From SZUA-37 sp964472525 (GTDB lineage Bacteria; Pseudomonadota; Gammaproteobacteria; UBA6429; Thiohalophilaceae), in contig CAYYLL010000004.1 of the NCBI GenBank assembly GCA_964472525.1, positions 62,001 through 126,000 on the forward strand: a stretch of DNA of 64,000 nt, in the 5' to 3' direction. Shown one piece after another: positions 55,673-64,000 of the stretch (its first letter is position 1; the number at the start of each line of letters is the position of its first letter). The notes under the pieces are model-generated. The model made no database searches. It was not told the origin of the DNA and worked only from the letters and a program-made list of their open reading frames with translations. The position numbers were made by a program, and so were the translations under genes.

Positions 55673-56665
55673 ATGACAAGATCAAAATGGATACTGTTGC
55701 TGGCTTCACTGGCTGCGGCTACAGTTGGATTATACGTATTCCTACAGCATGAGGCTCTTTATCCCAGTACATCGGACGCTTATATTACCGCTCATGTGGT
55801 TCGCATAGCACCACAAATTAGCGGCAGAATTATTGAATTACCAGTAAAAGATCATCAGGCTGTGGAGCAGGGTCAGTTACTTTTAAAGATCAACCCCCAA
55901 CCTTATTTAATCGCAGTGCAGCGGGCACAAGCAGAGCTTGCACTTGCACAGCAACAGGCGATGGCCGCAGGCGCGGGTATGCAAGCCACCGGCGCGAAGA
56001 TCAAGCTGCGACGGGCACAACTCGATAACGCACAACGCAGCTATAACCGCGACACTCGTCTACTTGCAGACAAAGCAGTACCACAAGCCCAAGCTGATTC
56101 CGGCCGAGACAAACTGCGTGAAGCAAAAGCAGCTTTAAAAGCCGGGCAAGCCGATCACAAACGAACCATGCGAGTACAAGACGAGGCCGATGCACGGATT
56201 CGTGTTGCCAAAGCCGCACTTGATCAAGCACGTTTAAACCTTTCTTATAGCACCATCAACGCACCCACAGCGGGTTGGTTGGGCAAAATTTCAGTGCGTC
56301 CCGGTAATCTTGTTCAGGCCGGGCAACAGCTATTCCCCTTAGTGGAAGACCAAACCTTCTGGGTTAATGCCAACTACAAAGAAACGGACTTTTCTCGAAT
56401 CAAAGCCGGGCAGCCCGCGACTATCAGCGTGGATATGTACCCAGGTAAAACCTTTGTTGGGGTTGTTGAATCATTGAGCCCGGCAAGTGGTTCCGCGTTT
56501 TCCCTGCTACCACCCGAAAATGCCACCGGCAACTGGGTGAAAGTGACACAACGTTTTCCGGTACGAGTGCGGGTGATTACCCGCGACAAAAATACACCCT
56601 TACGTATTGGAGCCAGTTGTTCTGTCACGATTGATACGAGCGGCTCCAGCGAACCTAACAAATAA
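55673..56665 (+). CDS. emrA: HlyD-family membrane-fusion protein EmrA
   Basis: A 330-residue adaptor: one N-terminal membrane helix (WILLLASLAAATVGLYVFL), lipoyl half-motif ISGRIIELPVKDHQAVEQG, a helical hairpin and a second half NAPTAGWLGKISVRPGNLV. It pairs with the MFS pump in the next gene (25-base gap). No TolC gene is adjacent. Confidence 0.92.
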   Translation: MTRSKWILLLASLAAATVGLYVFLQHEALYPSTSDAYITAHVVRIAPQISGRIIELPVKDHQAVEQGQLLLKINPQPYLIAVQRAQAELALAQQQAMAAGAGMQATGAKIKLRRAQLDNAQRSYNRDTRLLADKAVPQAQADSGRDKLREAKAALKAGQADHKRTMRVQDEADARIRVAKAALDQARLNLSYSTINAPTAGWLGKISVRPGNLVQAGQQLFPLVEDQTFWVNANYKETDFSRIKAGQPATISVDMYPGKTFVGVVESLSPASGSAFSLLPPENATGNWVKVTQRFPVRVRVITRDKNTPLRIGASCSVTIDTSGSSEPNK

Positions 56666-56689
56666 TATATTGTTGATCCGAGAAACGAA

Positions 56690-58225
56690 GTGACCGAACC
56701 ATCCACCACAACGGTATCAACCAACTCATCACGTTGGTTGCTCAGTATCGCTGTTATGTTGGCCACCGTGATGGTGATTCTTGATATGACCATTGTCAAC
56801 GTGGCCTTACCGCATATGATGGGATCATTAGGTGCAACTGCCGACCAAATTACTTGGGTACTAACCGCCTACATTGTGATGGAAGCCATCTTTATTCCAA
56901 TGAGCGGATTTTTGGCAACTTGGTTAGGGCGTCGTCGGCTAATGTTAATCAGTATTGCCGGGTTCGTTGTGGCTTCCGCACTATGCGGGCAGGCAGGCTC
57001 ACTTACCGAAATGGTCGTATTTCGTCTCTTTCAGGGTGGCTTTGGTGCTGCCGTTATCCCGCTATCTCAGTCTATTATGGTCGATAATTTTCCTGCTGAA
57101 GAGCGCGGTAAGGCCATGGCATTATGGGGAGTAGGGATCATGCTTGGGCCCATCCTTGGCCCAACGTTAGGCGGCTATATCACCCAACACTTTGATTGGC
57201 GTTGGGTATTTTATATTAATGTACCGATTGGCATCATTAACTTACTGATGATTTCACGGTTGGTAAAACCGGAACTGGGGCATTGGGTAAAGTCTGATTG
57301 GTTCGGTGCGTTGCTGTTGGCAGCCGGTATCGGCAGCCTGCAAATATTGTTTGATCGCGGCAATCAGGAAAACTGGTTTCACTCAGGTTTAATTATTACA
57401 TTGGCAGCGTTCACTATTATTGGGCTAACCACCTTCGCCCTACGCAGTTGGTCACGTGCCGATAGCGTCTTGCAATTGCATTTGCTCAAGGATCGTAATC
57501 TGCTACTTGCCTCACTTATGATGGCCGGTTTTGGTATGGCACTATTTGGCATGATTGCTTTGCAGCCACTGATGTTGGAACGACTCTTTAACTACCCAGC
57601 AGAAACCACCGGTTTGGTAATGGCGCCACGCGGTTTAGCATCAGCAGTGGGCATGTTTCTGGTATCACGTCTGATAACGCAGGTCGGTGCGCCCCGGCTA
57701 GTCTTGGTCGGTTTGGCTTTAGCCGCTGCCGGCACCTTGCCAATGACATGGTATAATTTGGACTTGTCGATCAGTTGGTTCGTCTGGCCAAGTATTTTAC
57801 AGGGGTTGGGTATGGGGATGATCTTCGTACCACTATCAACACTGGTTTACGAAACCTTACCCAGCTCCGCAACCGATCAGGGTTCGGCCCTATTCAATCT
57901 GGCACGTACGGTTGGCAGTGCTATCGGAATATCCGTAGCAGTAACCGTCTTTACCCGTATGACACAGGTCAACTGGAACCGTTTAGGGGGCAATATCAAT
58001 CCATACAATCCAGCGTTACAGCAATGGCTAGCCGAGCAACACCTCACCATTAACGATCCATTAGCCCCGCAACGACTCGCCCATGAACTGGGACGGCAAG
58101 CGAATATGCTCGGCTTTATCGACGCCTATTGGTTTGTCACCCTGAGTTTTTTGTTACTTGCCCCGCTGTTACTATTATTTCGACGTAAACCAAACTCAAC
58201 ACTAACAAACGGAATGCCACATTAA
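56690..58225 (+). CDS. emrB: DHA2-family MFS drug exporter EmrB
   Basis: A 511-residue inner-membrane exporter with 14 helices. Motif D1 (DMTIVNVALPHM), GRRRLML in motif A and GVGIMLGPILGPTLGG in motif C are typical of EmrB/QacA antiporters. It starts at GTG 56690. With EmrA it exports hydrophobic drugs or acids; substrate is unknown. Confidence 0.93.
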   Translation: MTEPSTTTVSTNSSRWLLSIAVMLATVMVILDMTIVNVALPHMMGSLGATADQITWVLTAYIVMEAIFIPMSGFLATWLGRRRLMLISIAGFVVASALCGQAGSLTEMVVFRLFQGGFGAAVIPLSQSIMVDNFPAEERGKAMALWGVGIMLGPILGPTLGGYITQHFDWRWVFYINVPIGIINLLMISRLVKPELGHWVKSDWFGALLLAAGIGSLQILFDRGNQENWFHSGLIITLAAFTIIGLTTFALRSWSRADSVLQLHLLKDRNLLLASLMMAGFGMALFGMIALQPLMLERLFNYPAETTGLVMAPRGLASAVGMFLVSRLITQVGAPRLVLVGLALAAAGTLPMTWYNLDLSISWFVWPSILQGLGMGMIFVPLSTLVYETLPSSATDQGSALFNLARTVGSAIGISVAVTVFTRMTQVNWNRLGGNINPYNPALQQWLAEQHLTINDPLAPQRLAHELGRQANMLGFIDAYWFVTLSFLLLAPLLLLFRRKPNSTLTNGMPH

Positions 58226-58229
58226 AAAA

Positions 58230-58322
58230 TCAATAATATATCATCAACGGGGTATTCCCCCCCCTTTGGAAACCCCCAACGGTTTTGAGCCCGCCGCAAG
58301 CAGACGGGGAATCTAGATTAAA
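58230..58322 (+). repeat. Dispersed palindromic intergenic element, copy B
   Basis: Starts TCAATAATATATCATCAACG and ends GAATCTAGATTAAA. The central part CCGCCGCAAGCAGACGGGG matches copy A in the opposite orientation, with the segment containing the GAAGCGAAGC hairpin missing. It directly follows emrB. Confidence 0.75.
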
Positions 58323-58412
58323 CTAATTCACAAAAGATCTTGCCAAACAAAGAAATGCGCCCGACAATTGATAGTATATTTTTTATAGTAATTATGTATG
58401 GGGAGCATCACG

Positions 58413-58844
58413 ATGGATGAAAAAGATATTATTGATCGTTTACGCAACGCTAAAAAAGCACACTTGGGTTGGGTCATCCGTGCGCAGGCTTTAATTAAAG
58501 GGGAACCCGTCGATAAAGAAAAAATTCCGGTACTCCCTACAAAATGTATTTTTGGTAGCTGGTATTACAGTGATGGTAAGGAATTAGCCAGCTTAAAGTC
58601 TTATACTGAAATTGAAGCACCGCATAATGAATTACATACAATTTATGCCGATATTTTTAACCTGCTATTTGAACAGAAAAAAGGTTCTTTTTTCTCCCGC
58701 TTAACCGGTCAACATAAAAAGCAGCAAAAACAAAATATTGAAATGGCCAAACAACGTTTTTCAGATTTGCGTAAAATGTCAGATAAAATTATCGACAAAC
58801 TCGATGCCTTGGAAAAAGAAATACGCAACATCGCAAGCAAATAA
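58413..58844 (+). CDS. Stand-alone CZB (chemoreceptor zinc-binding) domain protein
   Basis: A 143-residue helical protein with the CZB zinc ligands: His in AKKAHLGWVIRA, Cys in PTKCIFGSWYYSDG and His in EAPHNELH. CZB domains usually sit at the end of chemoreceptors or diguanylate cyclases; here it is alone. ATG 58413 has a GGGGAG RBS, favouring it over ATG 58398. Probable cytoplasmic zinc or redox sensor; partner unknown. Confidence 0.85.
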   Translation: MDEKDIIDRLRNAKKAHLGWVIRAQALIKGEPVDKEKIPVLPTKCIFGSWYYSDGKELASLKSYTEIEAPHNELHTIYADIFNLLFEQKKGSFFSRLTGQHKKQQKQNIEMAKQRFSDLRKMSDKIIDKLDALEKEIRNIASK

Positions 58845-59186
58845 ACTCAAAGCACAGCAAAAGCCTACCAAGCTTTCGCCTGCATCTGGAATTTCTACAG
58901 TCCGAGCTTTTTAAACGGGCAATAAAAAGCCCCGGAATACCAGGGTTGTGGGAGAGGTATATTCCAGGGCAACGATTCGTCAGTTTCTCATGGGGTGATA
59001 GACCTGACGTACCTTGTTTAACCCACCAGGGTCATAGCGGGTTAACCCATAGGTTAACCCAAAATAGACTTTTGTACATCCATTTCATTAAAATAATTCA
59101 TATTTCTTACTAATTTGAGAGCTATACCACATTATTTAGCATTTGCTAATACGCTTTTGCACCCGCACGCGCCTGCTGATGGTCAT

Positions 59187-59475
59187 AAGGTTAGAGATAC
59201 AAGACTCAAACTGACGAGGAAGCAAAATTGGCACTAGCCAATAAGCATTCCGAGGAAGTGGGGCACCCCGTGACCCATACCATTACTAGCACCATTCTGC
59301 GGATGCTGGGAGCATGGAGTACAAGGCACAAACTGACGAGGAAGCGGAATTTTGCACAGGGATGTGCTTAGTTCACGAAGCCCATGGACGGGCGAGAGTG
59401 ACTAACCTATATAGCCAATGAGCATTCCAAAGAGGTTTGTAACGCCGTAATCCATGCTCTCAGCATTCGCAGAAT
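59187..59475. repeat. Degenerate tandem repeat in the structured gap
   Basis: CAAACTGACGAGGAAGC recurs exactly at 59207-59223 and 59329-59345, and AGCCAATAAGCATTCC at 59236-59251 recurs as AGCCAATGAGCATTCC at 59413-59428. The order is the same, so this is two copies of a unit of about 120-170 bp; the second has an insertion of about 55 bp. Confidence 0.7.
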
Positions 59476-59518
59476 AAAAAAAACCTCGGTGCATCTATGG
59501 GGAGATGGTTACCGAGGT
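59476..59518 (-). terminator. Probable terminator for polA
   Basis: On the - strand ACCTCGGT and ACCGAGGT pair (8 bp, extended by a CATCT/AGATG stem) and are followed by eight T. It lies about 160 bases downstream of the polA stop. Confidence 0.75.
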
Positions 59519-59678
59519 CAACAACGCCGGTTTTGGGGAACCGGCTATTTAACGACCGCCAAGATATCTGAGGGAGTTGGCGGAAGGATATGCGTTAACA
59601 TATGTAGAAAATAAGACTGACGTTATTCTAATAAGTTCCATCATTGTAAAAACTTTTTTTGCACAATAGTTTTGTCAC

Positions 59679-62438
59679 TTAATGCGCCTCATCCCAATTA
59701 TTACCCACACCAATATCCACCACCAGTGGTACATTAAGCGAAACAGCATTGACCATGGCATGGTTAATCATCTTTTGTGATGCGTCTAAATCCTTTTCCT
59801 TTACCTCAAAAACCAGTTCATCGTGTACTTGCATTAACATGGCGCAGTCTAGGGTAGAATCCTCTAACTGCTGATCGAGTTGAATCATCGCAAGCTTGAT
59901 AATGTCCGCAGCGGTACCTTGCATAGGTGCATTAATCGCGGTGCGCTCGGCATACTGGCGACGCATTCCATTGCGTGCATTAATGTCAGGCAAATAAAGT
60001 CGACGTCCCAAAACCGTTTCTACGTAACCTTGTTCGCTAGCTATTTTACGAGTGCGTTCCATATAGTCTTTAACGCCTGGGTAGCGTTCAAAATATAAAT
60101 CAACATAGGCTTGTGCCTGATGGCGTTCGATATCCAATTGTCTGGCCAGACCAAAAGCCGACATACCATAAATAAGCCCAAAGTTAATTGCTTTGGCGCG
60201 TCGACGTTGTTCTTTAGTAACGGCATCCACCTCAACATTAAAGACTTCGGCAGCGGTAGCACTATGCACATCTATCCCTTTTTCAAATGCGTTGAGTAAA
60301 CCTTTATCTTCAGACAGATGCGCCATGATGCGTAATTCAATTTGGGAGTAATCTGCCGCTAGCATTTTATAACCCGGCCGGGTAATAAAGGCTTTACGAA
60401 TACGCCGCCCTTCTTCGGTTCGCACCGGAATATTTTGTAAATTTGGATCGGTGGATGACAACCTGCCTGTTGCGGCTACTGCTTGATGGTATGAGGTATG
60501 CACCCGACCAGTCGTCACATCCATCATCTTTGGTAACTTATCGGTATAGGTTGATTTTAATTTTGATAGTGAACGATATTCCAGAAGTAATTTTGGTAGT
60601 TCATAATCATGCGCCAGTTCGACTAATACCGACTCGGCAGTTGATGGCTGACCTTTGGGTGTTTTGGAAATAATGGGCAACTCTAATTTTTCAAATAATA
60701 TTTTTTGTAACTGTTTTGGTGAGCCTAAATTAAATTCTTCACCGGCTAAAGTATGCACCTGCGTTTCCAGTTCGCTAATACGTTTACTTAGCTGGCTACT
60801 TTGTGTAGCTAAAGCATCGGCATCGAGTAAAACACCGCGCCGTTCCATTCGTGATAACACTGGCAGCAACGGCATTTCGATTGTTTGAAAAACAGTGTTC
60901 AGCGAATCAACGGCCTGTAACTGTGGCCAGAGTGTCTGATGTAACTGTAACGTGATGTCGGCATCTTCGGCAGCATACTCGGTTGCAGTATCAATATCCA
61001 CATAGTCAAAAGTAATTTGTTTGGCACCTTTTCCGGCAACATCTTCGAAGTGGATGGTGTGTTTATCGAGGTGTCGCAATGCAAGCGTGTCCATATCATG
61101 TCGACTACCCACACTGTTTAACACATACGATTCCAACATGGTGTCAAAAGCAATACCTTGCATATTGATAGCGTAATTGGCCAGTACACTCATATCGTAT
61201 TTTAAGTTCTGGCCAAGCTTGGCGATGTTTTTGTCTTCTAATAAAGGCTTAAACTGCGCTAACACCTTATCACGATCCAATTGCTGCGGTGCATTTTCAT
61301 AACAATGTGCCAATGGCACATAGGCGGCTTTATTAGCTTCAACAGCAAAAGACAGGCCGACTATTTCTGCCTGCATATAATTTAAACTCGTTGTTTCCAA
61401 ATCAAAAGCAAACACGTCAGCCGTTTTTAATTTTGCTAACCAAACATTTAACTGTTGTTCATCAAGCACTTTGTCGTACTGTGTTTTTATTTCTATTTTT
61501 TGAGATGTTTTTGTTTTAGCTGTTGAATTAGTCGTGCCGTTATCGTCAAGTTGCGCTAGCCAACTTTTAAATTCATAGCGACTAAACAATTCGCGTAAGG
61601 CTTCAATATCCGGCTCGGCATGGACTAATGTTTTGGGTGTACAATCCAGTTCAACATCGCACTTAATTGTGGTTAATTCTTTGGATAAAGGAAGTTGTTG
61701 TAAATGGTCACGTAGACTTTCGCCCACCTTGCCTTTAATTTCGTCTGCGTGTTCAATGAGATTATCGATTGAACCGTAAGTATCCAACCACTTCGCGGCC
61801 GTTTTTGGCCCAACCTTTGGAACCCCCGGAATATTATCTGCCTTGTCACCCATCAAGGCGAGATAGTCAATGATTTGCTCAGGGGCAACACCAAATTTTT
61901 CTTTAACGCCATCAATGTTGCTAAAAACATCGGTCATGGTATTGATTAAACTCACATGTTTATTCACTAGTTGAGCCATATCTTTATCACCGGTTGAAAT
62001 AATAGTTTCCATTCCTAGCTCGCTGGCCTGATGAGCAAGCGTACCAATCACATCGTCAGCCTCAACACCACTCACACAAATTAACGGCAAGCCCATGGCT
62101 TCGACAATGGTATGCACTGGCTGAATTTGTTCGCGCAAGTCATCTGGCATGGGTGGCCGATTGGCTTTATATTCTTTATACATTTTATGGCGAAAGGTTT
62201 TTCCTTTAGCATCAAACACCACCGCGATATGACTCGGTGCATAGTCAGCAAGTAGTTTGCGTATCATATTGGTGACACCATAAATAACACCGGTTGCTTC
62301 ACCTTTGGAATTTTTGAATGAATCTGGCATCGCATGATAAGCACGGAACAAATAGGAGGAGCCGTCCACTAATAAAAAGGGAGTGGGTTTATTTGCATTT
62401 AAAGAATTGTCTTTAGTTTGATTTTTTTTGTTGACCAT
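59679..62438 (-). CDS. polA: DNA polymerase I
   Basis: A 919-residue enzyme with all three domains: 5'-3' flap exonuclease (FLLVDGSSYLFRAYHA, GVEADDVIGTLA, GDKADNIPGVPKVGPKTA), 3'-5' proofreading exonuclease with intact FDLETTSL, and polymerase with motif A LAADYSQIELR, motif B RRRAKAINFGLIYG and motif C QVHDELVFEV. Used in Okazaki fragment processing and repair. The size matches E. coli. It ends near a structured intergenic region. Confidence 0.98.
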   Translation of the reverse strand: MVNKKNQTKDNSLNANKPTPFLLVDGSSYLFRAYHAMPDSFKNSKGEATGVIYGVTNMIRKLLADYAPSHIAVVFDAKGKTFRHKMYKEYKANRPPMPDDLREQIQPVHTIVEAMGLPLICVSGVEADDVIGTLAHQASELGMETIISTGDKDMAQLVNKHVSLINTMTDVFSNIDGVKEKFGVAPEQIIDYLALMGDKADNIPGVPKVGPKTAAKWLDTYGSIDNLIEHADEIKGKVGESLRDHLQQLPLSKELTTIKCDVELDCTPKTLVHAEPDIEALRELFSRYEFKSWLAQLDDNGTTNSTAKTKTSQKIEIKTQYDKVLDEQQLNVWLAKLKTADVFAFDLETTSLNYMQAEIVGLSFAVEANKAAYVPLAHCYENAPQQLDRDKVLAQFKPLLEDKNIAKLGQNLKYDMSVLANYAINMQGIAFDTMLESYVLNSVGSRHDMDTLALRHLDKHTIHFEDVAGKGAKQITFDYVDIDTATEYAAEDADITLQLHQTLWPQLQAVDSLNTVFQTIEMPLLPVLSRMERRGVLLDADALATQSSQLSKRISELETQVHTLAGEEFNLGSPKQLQKILFEKLELPIISKTPKGQPSTAESVLVELAHDYELPKLLLEYRSLSKLKSTYTDKLPKMMDVTTGRVHTSYHQAVAATGRLSSTDPNLQNIPVRTEEGRRIRKAFITRPGYKMLAADYSQIELRIMAHLSEDKGLLNAFEKGIDVHSATAAEVFNVEVDAVTKEQRRRAKAINFGLIYGMSAFGLARQLDIERHQAQAYVDLYFERYPGVKDYMERTRKIASEQGYVETVLGRRLYLPDINARNGMRRQYAERTAINAPMQGTAADIIKLAMIQLDQQLEDSTLDCAMLMQVHDELVFEVKEKDLDASQKMINHAMVNAVSLNVPLVVDIGVGNNWDEAH

Positions 62439-62501
62439 AACTTATCTTGAAATTTACGCTAAAATAAAATTCGTATTCTACGCTGTAACTCGCTATTGTA
62501 T

Positions 62502-62557
62502 TCAATTATATATCGTCAACGGGGTTATACACCCGCGGAGGGCGAATTTAGATTAAA
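62502..62557 (+). repeat. Dispersed palindromic intergenic element, copy C (short)
   Basis: Starts TCAATTATATATCGTCAACG like copy A and ends AATTTAGATTAAA, but lacks nearly all of the interior. It lies between polA and the LOG-family gene start. Confidence 0.65.
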
Positions 62558-62619
62558 TACAAAAAAGTTCGAATACACTCTATACTTTTAGTAATCTCAT
62601 TAATATACAAAGACCCTAC

Positions 62620-63345
62620 ATGACAAAAGTACATAAAAATCTCCACCCCGGTTTAAGTCCGGTTAATGACACCCAGTTAACACGAGAGTCCTGGAAAATT
62701 TTCCAGATCATGGCAGAATTTGTCGAAGGCTTTGAGCGACTGGTTAAAATTAGCCCCTCGGTCAGTATCTTCGGCTCGGCTCGCACTAAAACCGACAACC
62801 CGTATTACCAACTGACCGTAGATATTGCGCGGACTTTATCCGATGCGGGTTTTTCGGTTGTCAGTGGTGGTGGCCCCGGCATTATGGAGGCGGCTAACAA
62901 AGGGGCTTATAAAGGTAAGTCCCCCAGTGTGGGCTTAAATATTCAGCTACCACACGAGCAATCCGGCAATGGTTTTCAGGATATTTCACTCACCTTTCGG
63001 CATTTTTTTTCACGTAAGGTAATGTTTGTTAAATATGCTTCTGCCTATGTGGTTATGCCCGGTGGTTTTGGTACGCTAGATGAACTTGCCGAAATTTTAA
63101 CCCTAGTACAAACCGGTAAAACGCGGAAGATCCCGATTATTCTGGTACATCGTCCTTTCTGGGAAGGTTTGCTGGGCTGGTTTAAAGAAACTATGGTCAC
63201 CGAGGGCACGATTAACCCCGAAGATTTAGATCTTATGCAAATTATTGACACACCGGAAGAGATTCTAGATGCTATCTTCCAGCATTATGAAGAAAGTGGT
63301 TTTGAACCATCACATGAAGATGCAGAGAAAATTTCGCTGCTTTAA
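62620..63345 (+). CDS. LOG-family (TIGR00730-type) Rossmann-fold protein
   Basis: A 241-residue cytoplasmic protein with the LOG motifs GGGPGIMEAANKGAY and MPGGFGTLDELAEILTLVQ. Related proteins hydrolyse nucleoside 5'-monophosphates (release the base), including cytokinin ribotides in plants. The true bacterial role is unclear. It diverges from polA with copy C of the repeat between them. Confidence 0.92.
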   Translation: MTKVHKNLHPGLSPVNDTQLTRESWKIFQIMAEFVEGFERLVKISPSVSIFGSARTKTDNPYYQLTVDIARTLSDAGFSVVSGGGPGIMEAANKGAYKGKSPSVGLNIQLPHEQSGNGFQDISLTFRHFFSRKVMFVKYASAYVVMPGGFGTLDELAEILTLVQTGKTRKIPIILVHRPFWEGLLGWFKETMVTEGTINPEDLDLMQIIDTPEEILDAIFQHYEESGFEPSHEDAEKISLL

Positions 63346-63392
63346 TCTATGAACTACTAAACAAATCATCCAGAGTCATTGAGGATAACCAA

Positions 63393-63743
63393 ATGAAGTT
63401 TTTTTACTACTTACTCGCCAGTCTTATCTTAAGCACCGGAGTAACATCGGTTTATGCTGCCAACAACGCTCCACCATCCGACACCCAACTGACGAATGAA
63501 GCCGAAAAAAAACAGGATAGCTCGGTTCCCTCTGGCGACAATACCGATGTTACTATTATCCAGAAAAAGGATGCGGTTGTTGAAGAATTTCGTGTCAACG
63601 GTAAACTCCGTTACGCCAAAATTACCCCAAAGAAAGGCCCGCCCTACTATATGTATGACAGCAATGGTGATGGTATTTTAGACGCCACAGAAAATGATCC
63701 CAAAAAAGCCGAGATTAATCAGTGGATTTTAATGAAATGGTAA
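63393..63743 (+). CDS. DUF2782 exported protein
   Basis: A 116-residue protein with a signal peptide (YLLASLILSTGVTSVYA) and the conserved C-terminal RVNGKLRYAKITPKKGPPYY plus a DSNGDGILD segment that looks like a calcium-binding loop, ending INQWILMKW. DUF2782 proteins commonly lie near polA in gammaproteobacteria; function unknown. An alternative frame of 61 codons across it is spurious. Confidence 0.87.
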   Translation: MKFFYYLLASLILSTGVTSVYAANNAPPSDTQLTNEAEKKQDSSVPSGDNTDVTIIQKKDAVVEEFRVNGKLRYAKITPKKGPPYYMYDSNGDGILDATENDPKKAEINQWILMKW

Positions 63744-63847
63744 TAGAACCAATAGGTTAAACTTAACCGCTAAACTAAAGTCGCCCCTTGTTTAGCCGAT
63801 ATACTCAAAAGTGTTCTAAATATTAATCAAGGCGGCATCATCCTGTT

Positions 63848-64000
63848 TTGAAATTTTCATCGACATCTTTTATCCGTTTTGGTATTCGGCAAAAAGTACT
63901 TTTAATGCTGATGTTAGTGTTGCTCACAACACTGTCTATCAGCAGTTGGTTTACACTGAATGAAGAAAAGGAGCGCATTCTTAAAGAAATAAACAACCGC
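63848..64000 (+). CDS. N-terminus of a membrane sensor-type protein (3' end outside window)
   Basis: A frame from TTG 63848 reads to the window edge for 51 codons. A basic N-terminus (FIRFGIRQK) is followed by one membrane helix (VLLMLMLVLLTTLSISSWF) and the start of a charged periplasmic region (LNEEKERILKEINNR). This is the usual beginning of a histidine kinase, cyclase or GGDEF sensor, but nothing more can be said. An AAGG sequence lies upstream at a rather long distance. Confidence 0.55.
   Translation, partial: MKFSSTSFIRFGIRQKVLLMLMLVLLTTLSISSWFTLNEEKERILKEINNR

Larger units (their letters stand above)
58929..59604 (+). ncRNA. Candidate structured RNA with G-rich hairpin loops
   Basis: The 834-bp gap 58845-59678 has no credible gene. 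Stem-loops on the + strand: 58929-58970 (loop with GTGGGAGA), 58978-59009 (loop TGGGG), 59303-59315 (ATGCT-GGG-AGCAT), 59354-59367 (GCACA-GGGA-TGTGC), 59483-59518 (apical ATGGGG, with extended stem), 59526-59545 (loop TTGGGG) and 59556-59583 (loop with GAGGGAG). The 59354 hairpin matches the CsrA/RsmA RNA-binding consensus at 11 of 12 positions. GGA is about three times as frequent as TCC. A long stem (59298-59321 with 59448-59471; 21 of 24 pairs, two more G-U) supports RNA on this strand. No clear promoter or strong terminator was found. Confidence 0.35.

Noticed and set aside
59207..59235. Hammerhead-ribozyme-like CTGACGA core in the tandem repeat (also 59331)
   Set aside because: The core lacks the following GAAA element and the three helices in either copy, so the resemblance is to a 7-base word only.
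1..64000. tRNA, rRNA, CRISPR arrays, prophage or complete insertion sequences
   Set aside because: No cloverleaf T-arm and acceptor pairs, no regularly spaced repeats, and no transposase, integrase or phage genes were found.

Overview
This window looks like a draft-genome contig from a free-living, AT-rich (roughly 40% GC) gammaproteobacterium. The evidence is the gammaproteobacterial gene set (priA, argS, SPOR protein, UbiK, ComM, Rep, EngB, PolA followed by a DUF2782 protein) combined with a system II (ResB/CcsB) cytochrome c maturation operon and cytochromes c4 and c5, a combination common in sulfur-oxidising and methylotrophic gammaproteobacteria. I cannot name the genus. A run of exactly 100 N at 18819-18918 marks a scaffold gap inside urtB. 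I found no tRNA, rRNA, CRISPR array, prophage or intact insertion sequence.

Layout. 1-8 kb (+ strand): the end of a peroxiredoxin-like gene, a small Cys-rich protein, a secreted hypothetical protein, a 508-bp AT-rich gap with DnaA-box-like sites, then priA, argS, a SPOR-domain protein and a membrane zinc protease. 8-11 kb: a decayed beta-propeller fragment, a DUF4124 protein, a FetAB-like ABC exporter and a divergent CDGSH iron-sulfur protein. 11-27.5 kb is a nitrogen-acquisition region, almost all on the - strand: glnK-amtB, two TorF-family outer-membrane proteins, ubiK (+), then in transcription order nickel transporter-ureDABCEFG and torF-urtABCDE. 27.7-37 kb: comM, a REC-GGDEF-EAL protein with an Hpt protein, an RND efflux pump with its adaptor, and an alpha/beta hydrolase. 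37-42 kb: a protease/propeller/beta-barrel fusion and the Rep helicase. 42.6-55 kb: a hemerythrin, two cytochromes c5, cytochrome c4, ResB, CcsB, DsbA, an acetolactate-synthase-like enzyme, an EEP-family phosphodiesterase, a diguanylate cyclase and EngB. 55-64 kb: EmrAB, a CZB-domain protein, an 834-bp highly structured intergenic region, polA, a LOG-family protein, a DUF2782 protein and the start of a membrane sensor protein.

How the genes work together. glnK-amtB and torF-urtABCDE each carry a well-matched sigma-54 promoter with an NtrC-like palindrome about 100 bp upstream, so ammonium and urea uptake are probably switched on together under nitrogen limitation. Urea imported by UrtABCDE would be hydrolysed by the urease encoded upstream, whose nickel would be supplied by the UreH-type transporter and UreDEFG. 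A TorF-family beta-barrel leads the urt operon and two more lie beside glnK-amtB, which suggests an outer-membrane role in nitrogen uptake.

Most notable unexplained structures: (1) 58845-59678, a series of stem-loops with GGG/GGGA in their loops on the + strand plus a degenerate tandem repeat, which could be a Csr/Rsm-type sponge RNA or another undescribed structured element; (2) a dispersed palindromic intergenic repeat present in three copies; (3) the TorF/NtrC link; (4) the 979-residue protease-propeller-barrel protein.
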